From Bdellovibrionales bacterium (GTDB lineage: Bacteria; Bdellovibrionota; UBA1018), in contig JAEUWC010000006.1 of NCBI GenBank assembly GCA_016786465.1, forward strand, positions 19,370-83,369: a stretch of 64,000 bases of DNA, written 5' to 3'. Numbering within the stretch: the first letter of the stretch is position 1; each line of letters begins with the position of its first letter. Shown here piece after piece: positions 9,870 through 18,685 of this stretch. The position numbers and the translations under genes were made by a program. A model generated the notes under the pieces. It was not told where the DNA came from. It did not search any database and saw only the letters and a list, made by a program, of their open reading frames with translations.

Positions 9870-10994
9870 ATGCATCAAAATTCGAAGAATGCTAGTTTCC
9901 CTCAAATGGGCTCTATTTTCCGCGTTCTTTTCATTTTTTCCGCCTTTTTACCGTCCGAATTCGCAAAAGCCGCCACTTATGAACGGATTGCAACTGGACT
10001 GGACAACCCATGGGGAATGGCCTTTCTTCCGGACGGCCGTGCATTGATCACCGAAAAAGAAGGACAGATTCGAATTCTGAAAGATGGAAAAATTCTTCCA
10101 CAGAAAGTCGAAAACATTCCTGCCGTTTACACCACCGGACAGGGTGGTCTTCTGGACGTTCAAGTTCATCCCAAAAATGGCTTCATTTATTTCACTTACG
10201 CGAAACCGGATTCGGCGGGCGGCGGAACGGTTCTGGCGCGGGCGAAACTGGATTCAAGCAACCGCCTTTTCGATCTGCAGGAAATCTTCAAGGCGGTCCC
10301 GACGGCAAAGACTGGCGTTCATTTCGGCAGCCGAATCGCCTTTGACGAAAACGGTTACGTTTACGTCAGCACCGGTGAACGCGGCACAAAACCGAACGCT
10401 CAGGATCTTTCGAATCACCTGGGAAAAATCATTCGGTTGCATGACGACGGCAAGATTCCTTCAGACAATCCCTTTGTGAAAACGCCTTTAGCGAAGCCGG
10501 AAATTTGGTCGTACGGCCACCGAAATGTTCAGGGACTTTTTTACGATCGATCCAAAAAAACGTTGTACGCGCACGAACACGGCCCACGCGGCGGCGATGA
10601 ATTGAACAAAATTGAAAAAGGAAAGAACTACGGCTGGCCCGTGATTACCTATGGCATCGATTACGATGGCAGCAAGATTTCGGATTTAACGGCAAAAGAA
10701 GGAATGGAACAACCGATTCACCAGTGGACGCCTTCGATTGCTCCTTGTGGACTGACCCGCGTGGGCACGACCGGAAAAACGATTTACCCTGCGTGGCGGG
10801 GAAACTTTCTGGTCGGAGCATTGTCGCACCGACTGATTTCACGAATCGAAGTCGACGCAGCGGGGAAATTTGTCCGGGAAGAAAAGCTTTTTGAAGGCAT
10901 CGGACGGGTTCGCTTCGTCACCGAAGCCCCAGATGGGTCGATTTATTTTGGAACTGAATCGCCAGGCGCGATCTATCGCATTCAAAAGCCCTGA
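9870..10994 (+). CDS. PQQ-dependent glucose/sorbosone dehydrogenase-like (aldose sugar dehydrogenase, YliI type)
   Basis: 374 residues. An in-frame ATG at 9906 would give a tidier signal peptide ending EFAKA. After it comes a six-bladed propeller of the GSDH family with recognisable blocks: GLDNPWGMAFLPDG, GGLLDVQVHP, STGERG, YGHRNVQGL, EHGPRGGDELN and GKNYGWPV. In the family these residues hold Ca2+ and pyrroloquinoline quinone and oxidise aldoses in the periplasm. No PQQ biosynthesis gene is in the window, so the cofactor may be made elsewhere or scavenged. The gene appears monocistronic. The 150-base gap to the divergent nuclease holds a small CGGGCA/TGCCCG hairpin near 9739-9756. Confidence 0.88.
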   Translation: MHQNSKNASFPQMGSIFRVLFIFSAFLPSEFAKAATYERIATGLDNPWGMAFLPDGRALITEKEGQIRILKDGKILPQKVENIPAVYTTGQGGLLDVQVHPKNGFIYFTYAKPDSAGGGTVLARAKLDSSNRLFDLQEIFKAVPTAKTGVHFGSRIAFDENGYVYVSTGERGTKPNAQDLSNHLGKIIRLHDDGKIPSDNPFVKTPLAKPEIWSYGHRNVQGLFYDRSKKTLYAHEHGPRGGDELNKIEKGKNYGWPVITYGIDYDGSKISDLTAKEGMEQPIHQWTPSIAPCGLTRVGTTGKTIYPAWRGNFLVGALSHRLISRIEVDAAGKFVREEKLFEGIGRVRFVTEAPDGSIYFGTESPGAIYRIQKP

Positions 10995-11046
10995 CGCTTC
11001 GCCATAATACTTGCGTGCTTTGGGTTTTCAGTCCTAGCATCGGGGC

Positions 11047-11829
11047 ATGCAAATATCTGGAATCGTCCTAGCCGTACTTCTGGGATCAAAATCGCTACTG
11101 GCTGCTTCAACGCCCACCACGATCGTTGAACCCCTTTTGGAAGGCCATTGGCTGCAGAACGACTATTCATGTTCCTATTCGGATAACTGCAACCAGATTT
11201 CCTTTTCGGGCGACCAGATCTTTCGTCGGACTCAATTGGGAAAAGAAATTCTGGAAGAAAAGTCGCGCCCCTTCCGCGTGAATGCTTTGTCACAAATTGA
11301 AGTTCTGGACGACCAAACGGGCGCCGTTCTGGAAACCCTGGATTACGCGGTCATTCTTTCGAAAATGAAGATCTGCAAATCACCCAGAAACTGCGTTGAA
11401 TATAAGCGTATCAGCGCCCCGTTCGAAGTGACTGAAGTCAAACTGAAGCGAATCATTTCCTTTCCAAGCGTTACGTTGATCTATGATGACCAGTATGGAA
11501 ATGAAAGCAAAGACAAGCACCTTTTGGCGCCGTGGAAGGTCTACACCCGTGAAGTGAAGAAAGGTAAGTTCGGCAAGAAAACTCATTATTCTTGGAACTT
11601 CCCTGGGAAGAAGTATCGGCTCGAAGTTGAACTGACCAGTTACTACACCAACGGAAATGGAACCAAAGGCAGGAACAGGTTCGACTACTCGTTTCTGGCG
11701 GACTTCAAGGTTCTGGACAGCAAATCCAAGCAGGTTCTGACATCAAGCCGGGAAATTGGCTCACAAGTGGGGGTTTACTGGAGAAATCCAGCAACTGACG
11801 AAGGCCTTTATGTTTCGATCGATCCGTAA
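11047..11829 (+). CDS. Secreted protein of the local paralogous family (diverged copy C)
   Basis: 260 residues with a signal peptide ending SKSLLA. It keeps the family landmarks of the genes at 6735-7496 and 7543-8337 in weaker form: LEGHWLQNDYS after the signal, GKEIL, a SKMKICKSPRNCVEYK block with the two Cys, FGKKTHYSW and VELTSYYTN. An extra Cys pair (DYSCSYSDNCNQ) occurs near the N terminus and is absent from copies A and B. It sits on the opposite strand about 2.7 kb from the tandem pair, so it is an older or rearranged duplicate. Function unknown. It is convergent with map, with only nine bases between the stops. Confidence 0.7.
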   Translation: MQISGIVLAVLLGSKSLLAASTPTTIVEPLLEGHWLQNDYSCSYSDNCNQISFSGDQIFRRTQLGKEILEEKSRPFRVNALSQIEVLDDQTGAVLETLDYAVILSKMKICKSPRNCVEYKRISAPFEVTEVKLKRIISFPSVTLIYDDQYGNESKDKHLLAPWKVYTREVKKGKFGKKTHYSWNFPGKKYRLEVELTSYYTNGNGTKGRNRFDYSFLADFKVLDSKSKQVLTSSREIGSQVGVYWRNPATDEGLYVSIDP

Positions 11830-11838
11830 TTTCGCGGA

Positions 11839-12594
11839 CTAGATCTGCGTCAGGATTTGCGGCTTTCCGTCCGTGATCAAGATCGTGTGTTCGTACTGGG
11901 CTGACCACTTGCCGTCGCTGGTGACGAATTCCGTAATTTCAGACCCAGGAATTTCAAGTTCGCGAATCGGTGCGCCGGTTTCATTCACCATCGGTTCAAC
12001 TGTGATGGTCCCGAACTTGACTAGCTTTGGACCTTTTCCCTTTTTTCCGAACGAAGGAACGAAAGGATCTTCGTGAAAGATGCGTCCGATTCCGTGTCCG
12101 CCGATTTCTCGGACGGCAAAGAACCCTTTCCGAGTGACGTACTTATCCACCGCGAAGCCGATATCGCCCGTGCAATTTCCCGCGATGGCCGCTTCGATTC
12201 CGGCTTCACGTGCTCCGTAAGCACATTCCATCAAGGCCTTCGCGCGTTCTGAAATTTCTCCGACAGGAAACATCGATGAAGTGTCGCCGTGAAATCCGTT
12301 CTTGATCACCGTGATGTCGATGTTGATGATGTCGCCCGCTTTTAAAATTCTTTTTCCAGGAACCCCGTGACAGATCACTTCGTTGATCGATGTGCAAATC
12401 GCTTTCGGGTAGCCGTGATAGCCAATGCACGCGGAAATCGCGTCTTTGGACAGAATGAAATCATTTGCGATCTTGTCCAATTCGTCGGTGGTGATGCCCG
12501 CCTTCACAAACTTGCCCGTGTACGCCAGCGCTTCAGCGGCCAGGCGTCCTGCTTCTTCCATTTTTCGGATGTCGTTTGCAGTCTTTGGGGTCAT
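11839..12594 (-). CDS. map: Methionine aminopeptidase, type I
   Basis: 251 residues, the usual length for the short type I enzyme, which removes the initiator Met from nascent proteins in the cytoplasm. All five metal ligands are visible: D93 (NIDIT), D104 (HGDTS), H167 (GGHGIG), E200 (TVEPM) and E235 (YEHT), with the substrate His at H76 in CHGVP. No N-terminal zinc extension is present. It is divergent from lexA, with starts about 136 bases apart; its promoter must lie in 12595-12690, close to the GCGTAA-rich lexA control region. It is probably transcribed alone. Confidence 0.96.
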   Translation of the reverse strand: MTPKTANDIRKMEEAGRLAAEALAYTGKFVKAGITTDELDKIANDFILSKDAISACIGYHGYPKAICTSINEVICHGVPGKRILKAGDIINIDITVIKNGFHGDTSSMFPVGEISERAKALMECAYGAREAGIEAAIAGNCTGDIGFAVDKYVTRKGFFAVREIGGHGIGRIFHEDPFVPSFGKKGKGPKLVKFGTITVEPMVNETGAPIRELEIPGSEITEFVTSDGKWSAQYEHTILITDGKPQILTQI

Positions 12595-12691
12595 GCGTTA
12601 AATGCGTAACATATTTTCGCGAAAATCGGTGTTTCGAAGTTTTTTATAAGTAATTCAAAGACTTAGTCGTGCGTAACTTTTGCGTATATTT

Positions 12692-12707
12692 TGCGTTGAC
12701 CTACGCA
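12692..12707. promoter_or_regulatory. Candidate LexA operator overlapping the lexA promoter
   Basis: TGCGT, six bases, ACGCA form a dyad that overlaps a promoter-like TTGACC (12696-12701). A spacing of 17 then leads to TATTCT (12719-12724). Several further GCGTAA/TTACGC half-sites lie at 12605, 12671 and 12712. A dyad over the -35 of lexA is where autoregulation would act. The call rests on symmetry and position only. Confidence 0.45.
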
Positions 12708-12730
12708 TAACTTACGCTTATTCTTGTTTT

Positions 12731-13411
12731 ATGACTCCGAAACAAAAAGAAATGCTCGAATTCATGATCCGGTTCAGTGAAGAAAATGGCTACGCACCTT
12801 CACAGGCCGAAATCGCGAAACACTTCGGATTCAAAAGTTTAGGGACTGTCCAAAACTACCTTGTCCGTCTCGAACGCCAAGGTCTTCTGAAGAAAGAATT
12901 GAATGCCCGCCGAGGATCCCAGGTTCTCTCCACAGCCCTGCCCTCCAATGGTTTTGATTCAGAAGACGGGTTCAATACTCGGTTCGGGGATTCCCAGCCT
13001 CCCCGGCAGGAAAGTTCGCGGGCAGTCCCACTCCCTCTTCTAGGCCGTGTGGCCGCAGGCCGTCCTATCGAAGCTGTTCTGAACGCCGAATCGCTCGACG
13101 TTCCTGAATCCATGCTTCGGGGTGGCGACAATTTTGTCCTTCATGTGAAGGGTGACTCGATGATCGGTGATGGAATCCTTGATGGGGATTACGTCATCGT
13201 GAAGCGCCAAACCCAAGCACAAGAAGGCCAAACGGTGGTGGCGCTGATCAACAACGAAGCCACTCTCAAGCGCTACCGTCGTAAGGGTTCGCAGATCGAA
13301 CTCCATTCATCGAATCCGGCCTATCCACCCATCGTGGTTCAGCCGAATTCTCAAGAAGGTTCAACATTTAAGATTGAAGGGGTTTTAGTCGGCCTGATCC
13401 GGAAGTGCTGA
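12731..13411 (+). CDS. lexA: LexA SOS repressor / self-cleaving protease
   Basis: 226 residues from the ATG at 12731. A longer in-frame GTG-type start at 12680 would lie upstream of the inferred promoter. Residues 1-65 are the winged-helix DNA-binding domain (MTPKQKEMLEFM and the recognition helix around SLGTVQNYLVRLE). A hinge with an extended linker follows, then the S24 protease domain: cleavage site Ala109-Gly110 in VAAGRP, nucleophile S143 in GDSMIGDGI and general base K180 in EATLKRY. It represses SOS genes until RecA filaments trigger cleavage. It heads the mutasome cassette imuA-imuB-dnaE2. The predicted transcription start falls at or next to the ATG, so the mRNA may be nearly leaderless. 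Confidence 0.95.
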   Translation: MTPKQKEMLEFMIRFSEENGYAPSQAEIAKHFGFKSLGTVQNYLVRLERQGLLKKELNARRGSQVLSTALPSNGFDSEDGFNTRFGDSQPPRQESSRAVPLPLLGRVAAGRPIEAVLNAESLDVPESMLRGGDNFVLHVKGDSMIGDGILDGDYVIVKRQTQAQEGQTVVALINNEATLKRYRRKGSQIELHSSNPAYPPIVVQPNSQEGSTFKIEGVLVGLIRKC

Positions 13412-13483
13412 TCACCGAGTAAACCGAAAAATGAAGTCCAGTTTGGCGCGCTCGAAAACGGGCTCGCTTTGAACTCGCACGCA

Positions 13484-13516
13484 AATCGGACGAGCAGAAA
13501 TGCGCTCGTCCCGATT
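13484..13516. terminator. Hairpin between lexA and imuA (terminator/attenuator), carrying a repeated palindrome
   Basis: AATCGGACGAGC at 13484-13495 pairs with GCTCGTCCCGATT at 13504-13516 with one bulged base and an eight-base loop, followed by TTTT. The core CGAGCAGAAATGCGCTCG recurs in inverted orientation inside the 3' end of imuA (14115-14132) with one mismatch. It may end part of lexA transcription or attenuate the mutasome genes. Confidence 0.5.
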
Positions 13517-13534
13517 TTAAGGGGGGATGTGTTT

Positions 13535-14188
13535 GTGCAGAATGCTGAAACGGTTGTTTTCAAGAAGCCTAGTTTGACGGATCTGACCCGGATTCAAGGG
13601 GTTGCGCTTGCGAATACGCTTCGCAAGGAATCCCTTCCTTTCAGCCGGATCGACGGCGGTCTGGAAAAAGGCAAGATCACCGAATGGATCGGGCCCTTGG
13701 GTTGCGGCAAATCGGAATTGGTTCTTCAGTTCTTGAACGAAAACCCCGAAACCCGCTGCGCTTGGATTGAAGAAAAGTTCACAGCCCTTCCTTCCAGCTT
13801 TTCGAAACAAGGCACCGACCTGAACCGGTTTCTTTTCATCGAAACGGGGCCCGAAACCCCCAACAACCTAGGGTGGGCGGCAGCACAGGTCCTTCGTTCC
13901 GGAATTTTTCAAGTCATCGTCCTTCATTCCAACCGGGTTTCGTCGATCGACCTTCGACGCATTCAGCTTCTGGCTGAAAAGGCTCAGGCCTGCGTCTTGG
14001 TTCTTCGCGAAGCCCCTGTCGCACAGTCACGGGCACAAGACTGGATGATCCAGCAAAGCTGGAAAGTCAGCCGCCTTTTTTCGATTCCACAACTGTATCG
14101 ACATCACACAGGGGCGAGCGCATTTCGGCTCGCCCGGGACAAAGCTTCAAGCGCGTCTCGGTTTGCCCGGGACGCAGGGAGGGCTTAG
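13535..14188 (+). CDS. imuA: ImuA-like RecA-fold protein of the SOS mutasome
   Basis: 217 residues from the GTG at 13535, preferred because AAGGGGGG lies eight bases upstream. A TTG at 13469 is in frame but would read through the hairpin. The core is RecA-like: Walker A GPLGCGKSEL, a strand FQVIVLHSN, and RRIQLLAEKAQACVLVLRE as the following helix and strand. ImuA joins ImuB and DnaE2 in damage-induced, error-prone translesion synthesis. The last 25 residues are odd: two tandem 33-base units encode SAFRLARDKAS and SASRFARDAGR. The gene ends three bases before imuB in a lexA-imuA-imuB-dnaE2 order. Confidence 0.85.
   Translation: MQNAETVVFKKPSLTDLTRIQGVALANTLRKESLPFSRIDGGLEKGKITEWIGPLGCGKSELVLQFLNENPETRCAWIEEKFTALPSSFSKQGTDLNRFLFIETGPETPNNLGWAAAQVLRSGIFQVIVLHSNRVSSIDLRRIQLLAEKAQACVLVLREAPVAQSRAQDWMIQQSWKVSRLFSIPQLYRHHTGASAFRLARDKASSASRFARDAGRA
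14114..14173 (+). repeat. Tandem repeat with palindrome in the imuA 3' end
   Basis: Two 24-base blocks at 14117-14140 and 14150-14173, 33 bases apart, match except at four positions and share AGCGC...CGG...GCCCGGGAC. The first contains an 8-bp stem (14112-14119 with 14128-14135). Its core is the inverted near-copy of the hairpin at 13490-13509. This looks like a REP-type element that has inserted in frame and extended the protein. Confidence 0.6.
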
Positions 14189-14191
14189 CCG

Positions 14192-14827
14192 ATGAAACAG
14201 ATCTATTGCATTTACCTGACAAAGAAGACTTCCCAAGAAGAACTGCTGAAGCTGGCTGAAGCCTGTTACCGCTTCACCCCCTTGGTTGCTGTTCGCGCAG
14301 AAGAAGCCATTTTCTTGGATATGACCGCAAGCCTTCATCTTTTTAAGCAAGCGACGCTGGCGCAAAGGCTTCTGATCACGGCTCGACGCTTTGGGCATTC
14401 TGTTCGGGTTTCGAACGCGGACGATCCCGGAACGGCGTTAGCGTTAGCACGGATGGGATTTCGCGATCCTTCGCAACTTCCCCTGACCGCACTTTCGGAT
14501 TACGCCAGCCCTTTTCTTCCTTTGCGCATGGCCGACGCGGTCTTGGGAAAGAAACTAGAAAAATTGATTCTGATTTTGACGGATCTAGGGGTTCTCAAAG
14601 TTTCAGATTTTCTAAAGATTCCCGCTTCCGCCCTGGCTTCGCGTTTTGGGAAAGAAGCTGTCGAAGTGTCCATGAAAATTCAGAAACACTTCTTCGACGC
14701 TTGGCCCGCGATTAGTTTCCTGAAAAGATCTGCGAAGAACTGGATCTTTTCGAAGCCGATACGATGGCACCCTGTTCGGATCTGGAACCTTTGCTTTTTG
14801 CCATTCGCGTTCCCTTGGATCGGATGA
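14192..14827 (+). pseudogene. imuB: imuB, 5' part of a frameshifted Y-family polymerase-like gene
   Basis: The frame encodes the N-terminal half of ImuB. EEAIFLDMTASLHLF is the family block, RVSNADDPGTALALARMGF the strand that follows it, and DLGVLKVSDFLKIPASALAS plus RFGKEAV the helix-hairpin-helix-like thumb. After residue 173 (near base 14711) similarity stops. The continuation, EKICEELDLFEADT, is found in the -1 frame, but that frame has a TAG at 14713-14715. One missing base near 14711-14716 explains it. In intact mutasomes ImuB is a catalytically inactive Y-family scaffold that binds the beta clamp, ImuA and DnaE2. The gene is either inactivated, expressed as two fragments, or affected by a sequencing error. 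Confidence 0.75.
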
Positions 14828-15552
14828 TGGCACGCCTGAAGGCGCGAAGCCTTCGCCTGTCTTCTTTTCAACTGACTTTTCAACTTCAGCGACTCTCGGA
14901 ATTCCGAGCCGCTCGGGATCGAACCTGGTCTTTGACCCTTCCCGTTCCACAAGGTTCGACCCGGGCGCTTCTTTCGATTCTTCGAGATCGCCTGGAACTT
15001 GGCCTGCAAAAAGAACCTTTGGTCGCCCCTGTGGTTTCTATTCGCGCCGAGTGCCTAGAAACCGCGCCCGGAAACGGTGCCCAGTCGAACTTCTTCCACC
15101 GTCAGGTTGAAGAATCGGAAGCCTGGGATGGACTGGTTGCACGACTGGTCGACCGTCTGGGCGCGGACCAGGTTTGGATGGCAGAAGAACACGACACACA
15201 TCGCCCCGAGAATTCGTGGCGGAGGGTACTTCCGAATTGCTTGCCGAGGCCCGCCGAGGTTTCTGACCCCGCAAAAGCTGTAGGCCCCATGGGACATCCC
15301 CGTCGTCCCCTGCGCTTGCTTCCCGACCCCAAACCCCTTCATCGCGAAGGAAAGATTTTCAAATCAGAAAATCTGGGTCGGGAAGAAGCTTGGGAAATTC
15401 AACGGATCGATGGCCCCGAAAAAATCAGCGGGGATTGGTGGTCGGCTTCACCTTACAGCCGTCAGTATTTTCGCATCACGACTTCAGTGGGTTCTTTGCT
15501 TTGGGTTTTTCAAACGCAGTCGGGCTGGTTTCTGCAGGGGTATTTTGACTGA
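14764..15552 (+). pseudogene. imuB: imuB, 3' part after the frameshift
   Basis: This frame carries the little-finger and C-terminal half of ImuB. LLFAIRVPLDRMMARLKAR is the typical ImuB helix, followed by SFQLTFQL and, later, RRPLRLLPDPKPL, the Pro-rich block characteristic of the family. It ends in YSRQYFRITTSVGSLLWVF, the usual ImuB C terminus. Homology already begins upstream of the first ATG at 14764, from about base 14716, which is why it is read as the second half of one gene. Translation from the ATG at 14764 is possible, but no good ribosome site precedes it. dnaE2 follows after 38 bases. Confidence 0.75.
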
Positions 15553-15590
15553 TCCACGGTGGTTCAAAAGAAAGGAGCGTTGAGTGAAAA

Positions 15591-18500
15591 ATGCAATATT
15601 CCGAGCTTTTCTGCAAAACACACTATTCCTTTTTAACCGGTGCCTCGCATCCGCACGAATTGGTCGAAAGAGCCTCAGAGCTCGGACTCACGGCGCTCGG
15701 GATCACCGATCAGAACGGCGTTTACGGACTTCCAAAAACTTTTTTAGCCATCAAAGATCAGAAGGGAAATTCGAAACTCAGGATGCTTTCCGGATGCTCG
15801 CTTACGCTCGAGGGCCACCAGGCCCGCGTGCGGATCCTTGCCCCAACTCGTGCTTCCTACGGCGTCATGTGCCGTCTGATCACGGCAAGCTTCCCCCGGG
15901 GCAAGGAAAATCCAGCTCTTTCTTTTGAAAAGTGGTCTGAAATTCTGAATCAGTATCCTGCCGGTCGCGACCTGCTTGTTTTTCCCGAAGAAGACTTCGG
16001 GCACCCCAAAACCGAATCCGGTAAAACATTTTCTATCGATGATTTTTACGAACGATTCCAAGATCGACTTTATTTCCCGCTTTCACGCCGGCTGGATGGC
16101 CTAGACGCCCGGCGCACAGAACTGGCGCTAGAAAGATCCAGACGCTACGGACGCCCCATCGTCGCCGTGAATGACGTGGTCTACGCACGTCCGGAAAACC
16201 GCGTTCTTCAGGACACGATCACAGCCATTCGCCACGGCGTTACACTTCGCGAAGCCGGCACGAAGCTTTTTCAAAACGGCGAACGCTATCTAAAGTCACC
16301 CGCGCAGATGGCCCGACTTTTTCAGGACCTTCCAGACGCGATTTCCAAAACTTTGGAAATCACGGATCGCTGCCCCTTTCAGCTTTCCGAACTTCGTTAC
16401 CGCTACCCTTCAGAATGGATTCCCCAGGGGCGGACTGCACAAGGCTACCTTCAAGACCTGACCTGGGCGGGTGCCCGGGTTCGATATCCCGGCGGCATTC
16501 CTAGCGACGTTGAAAAACAACTTCATCACGAACTGAAACTGGTTTCAGAACTGGGATTTGCCGATTACTTTCTGACCATTTGGGAAATCGTCAGCTTCGC
16601 TCGCGAAAAGAAGATCCTTTGTCAGGGGCGTGGAAGCGCGGCGAATTCCATCGTCTGTTACTGCCTGGGAATCACCGCGATCGATCCCGTTCGAATGAAT
16701 CTTCTTTTTGAACGGTTCATTTCAGCTGAACGCGGAGAACCCCCGGACATCGACGTCGATTTCGAAGCTGACCGGCGCGAAGAAGTGATTCAACACATCT
16801 ACCAAAAGTACGGCCGTGACCGCGCCGGGATGGTTTCGGCCGTCATCACGTACCGAAGCAAACTGGCCATCCGAGAAACCACGAAAGTTCTAGAAGTGGA
16901 CCTGGAATCTGCCAAGTCGGTTCGACGGGCTCTTCGTGAAAACAAGCCCATCCCGGAAGAATTTCAAAGCCCAAAACTGAAACTGGCCGCAAGAATTTCA
17001 GAAGAACTTTACGGAATGCCCAGGCACCTTTCGATTCATTCCGGGGGGTTTACGCTTTCAGCCGATCCTTTGATTGAAACTGTTCCCGTCGAACCCGCTA
17101 GAATGGAAGGTCGCACAATCGTTCAATGGGACAAGTACGATCTGGATGCAGTTGGGCTTTTGAAAGTCGACGTTCTTTCACTGGGGATGCTGACAGCGAT
17201 CCAAAAAACCCTGGAATCCATCCCCGGAAAACCCGAACTTTATCAGCTTCCCGCCGACGATCCAGCAACCTATGCCATGATTCAACGCGCGGACACGGTC
17301 GGCGTTTTTCAAATCGAATCGCGGGCACAGATGGGCATGCTGCCCCGATTGAAACCTAAAACTTTCTACGACCTAGTCGTGCAAGTCGCGATCGTCCGTC
17401 CCGGACCCATCGTTGGAAAAATGGTTCATCCGTACTTGAAACGAAGACGCGGGGAAGAAGCCATCGATCTTCCTCATCCCGCACTGGGTCCGATCCTGGG
17501 AAAAACATTGGGTGTGCCGCTTTTTCAAGAACAGGTCATGAAGATGGCGGTCACGCTTGCGGGATTCACCCCCGGGGAAGCCGATGAACTTCGTCGCGCC
17601 ATCGGCGCCTGGCGATCCAGTGGTTCGATCGAAAAGCTGGGCCACCGCCTGATGGCGGGTCTTTTGAAAAGTGGGCTTTCACAAGAATTCGTCGATCGAA
17701 TCTTTGCTCAGATCCAGGGATTTGCGGAATACGGTTTCCCTGAATCCCACGCCGCTAGCTTTGCTTTACTGGCTTACGCGTCTTCGTACCTGAAATGCCA
17801 CTATCCAGCCGAATTTCTGTGCGCCTTGATCAATTCACAGCCCATGGGTTTTTATTCAAACCATTCTTTGGTGGATGATGCCAAAAGACACGGGGTCAAA
17901 GTTCTTCCCGTGCACCCCAATCAATCCCTGTGGGATTGCACGCTCGAAGCTGGCGATCCGAATTCGAAGTCACCAGCGGTCCGGCTGGGATTTCGGGTGG
18001 TCAAAGGAATGTCAAAATCTGAAGCGGAATCGTTGGTTCAAGAACGAAAGCGAAACGGAATCTTTCAGAACCTATCGGATTTTGTCGCAAGAAGTGGTCT
18101 AAGGCGTCCACAGCTTCTTTCCCTGGCCATGGGCGATGCCCTTCACGTCTTTCCTAGCTCGGATGGTCAAGCTCGCGACCGGCGCCACACCCTTTGGGCT
18201 GTTCTAGGGATGGCCACTTCGAAGGGATCTGAAGAAACCGGCGATCTTTTGTCTGGGATCGAACCCGGAACCCAGATTCCACTTTTCGACAAACTGGATG
18301 ACTACCAGGCCATCCGCCAGGACTACCGCGTTTTTGGTCTTTCAGTGATGGGACACCCCATGCAAGTCATTCGGCAAATGAATTCCAGAGTTCCTAAATT
18401 GACGACACGGGACGCAAAGAATCGGCCGCAAGGAACGAACCTTTCCATCGCTGGACTTTCGATTGTCCGCCAAAGGCCCCAAACGGCAAAAGGAACCAGC

Positions 18501-18671
18501 TTTGCAACCCTCGAGGACGAAACGGGATTTCTAGACCTGATCCTGCACCCCCAGATCTTTGAAAAGTACGAAGAATTGTACTGGCATCACCCGCTTTTGA
18601 AGGTCACCGGTCGGATTCAACGCGACGGAGCATCCGTCAGCCTGATTGTCAGAAGATTAGAAGCCGTCTAA
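15591..18671 (+). CDS. dnaE2: Error-prone DNA polymerase DnaE2 (ImuC)
   Basis: 1026 residues, the normal DnaE2 length and shorter than replicative DnaE. The start ATG at 15591 gives YSELFCKTHYSFLTGASHPH, the N-terminal PHP domain opening typical of DnaE2. The palm has SAERGEPPDIDVDFE with catalytic Asp residues D386, D388 and D390. FAEYGFPESHAASFALLAY and SSYLKCHYPAEFLCAL are strongly conserved. A C-terminal OB-fold (LSIAGLSIVRQRP) is present. It performs translesion synthesis during the SOS response together with ImuA and ImuB. It appears intact although the adjacent imuB is frameshifted. A glycosyltransferase gene begins 14 bases downstream and may be read from the same transcript. Confidence 0.95.
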   Translation: MQYSELFCKTHYSFLTGASHPHELVERASELGLTALGITDQNGVYGLPKTFLAIKDQKGNSKLRMLSGCSLTLEGHQARVRILAPTRASYGVMCRLITASFPRGKENPALSFEKWSEILNQYPAGRDLLVFPEEDFGHPKTESGKTFSIDDFYERFQDRLYFPLSRRLDGLDARRTELALERSRRYGRPIVAVNDVVYARPENRVLQDTITAIRHGVTLREAGTKLFQNGERYLKSPAQMARLFQDLPDAISKTLEITDRCPFQLSELRYRYPSEWIPQGRTAQGYLQDLTWAGARVRYPGGIPSDVEKQLHHELKLVSELGFADYFLTIWEIVSFAREKKILCQGRGSAANSIVCYCLGITAIDPVRMNLLFERFISAERGEPPDIDVDFEADRREEVIQHIYQKYGRDRAGMVSAVITYRSKLAIRETTKVLEVDLESAKSVRRALRENKPIPEEFQSPKLKLAARISEELYGMPRHLSIHSGGFTLSADPLIETVPVEPARMEGRTIVQWDKYDLDAVGLLKVDVLSLGMLTAIQKTLESIPGKPELYQLPADDPATYAMIQRADTVGVFQIESRAQMGMLPRLKPKTFYDLVVQVAIVRPGPIVGKMVHPYLKRRRGEEAIDLPHPALGPILGKTLGVPLFQEQVMKMAVTLAGFTPGEADELRRAIGAWRSSGSIEKLGHRLMAGLLKSGLSQEFVDRIFAQIQGFAEYGFPESHAASFALLAYASSYLKCHYPAEFLCALINSQPMGFYSNHSLVDDAKRHGVKVLPVHPNQSLWDCTLEAGDPNSKSPAVRLGFRVVKGMSKSEAESLVQERKRNGIFQNLSDFVARSGLRRPQLLSLAMGDALHVFPSSDGQARDRRHTLWAVLGMATSKGSEETGDLLSGIEPGTQIPLFDKLDDYQAIRQDYRVFGLSVMGHPMQVIRQMNSRVPKLTTRDAKNRPQGTNLSIAGLSIVRQRPQTAKGTSFATLEDETGFLDLILHPQIFEKYEELYWHHPLLKVTGRIQRDGASVSLIVRRLEAV

Positions 18672-18685
18672 GATCGGGGTTCGCG

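Noticed and set aside
13469..13534. TTG start for imuA at 13469
   Set aside because: The added residues are translated from the hairpin; GTG at 13535 has a strong ribosome site.
14690..14730. Programmed -1 frameshifting in imuB
   Set aside because: There is no X-XXY-YYZ slippery sequence or following structure; a one-base indel explains it better.
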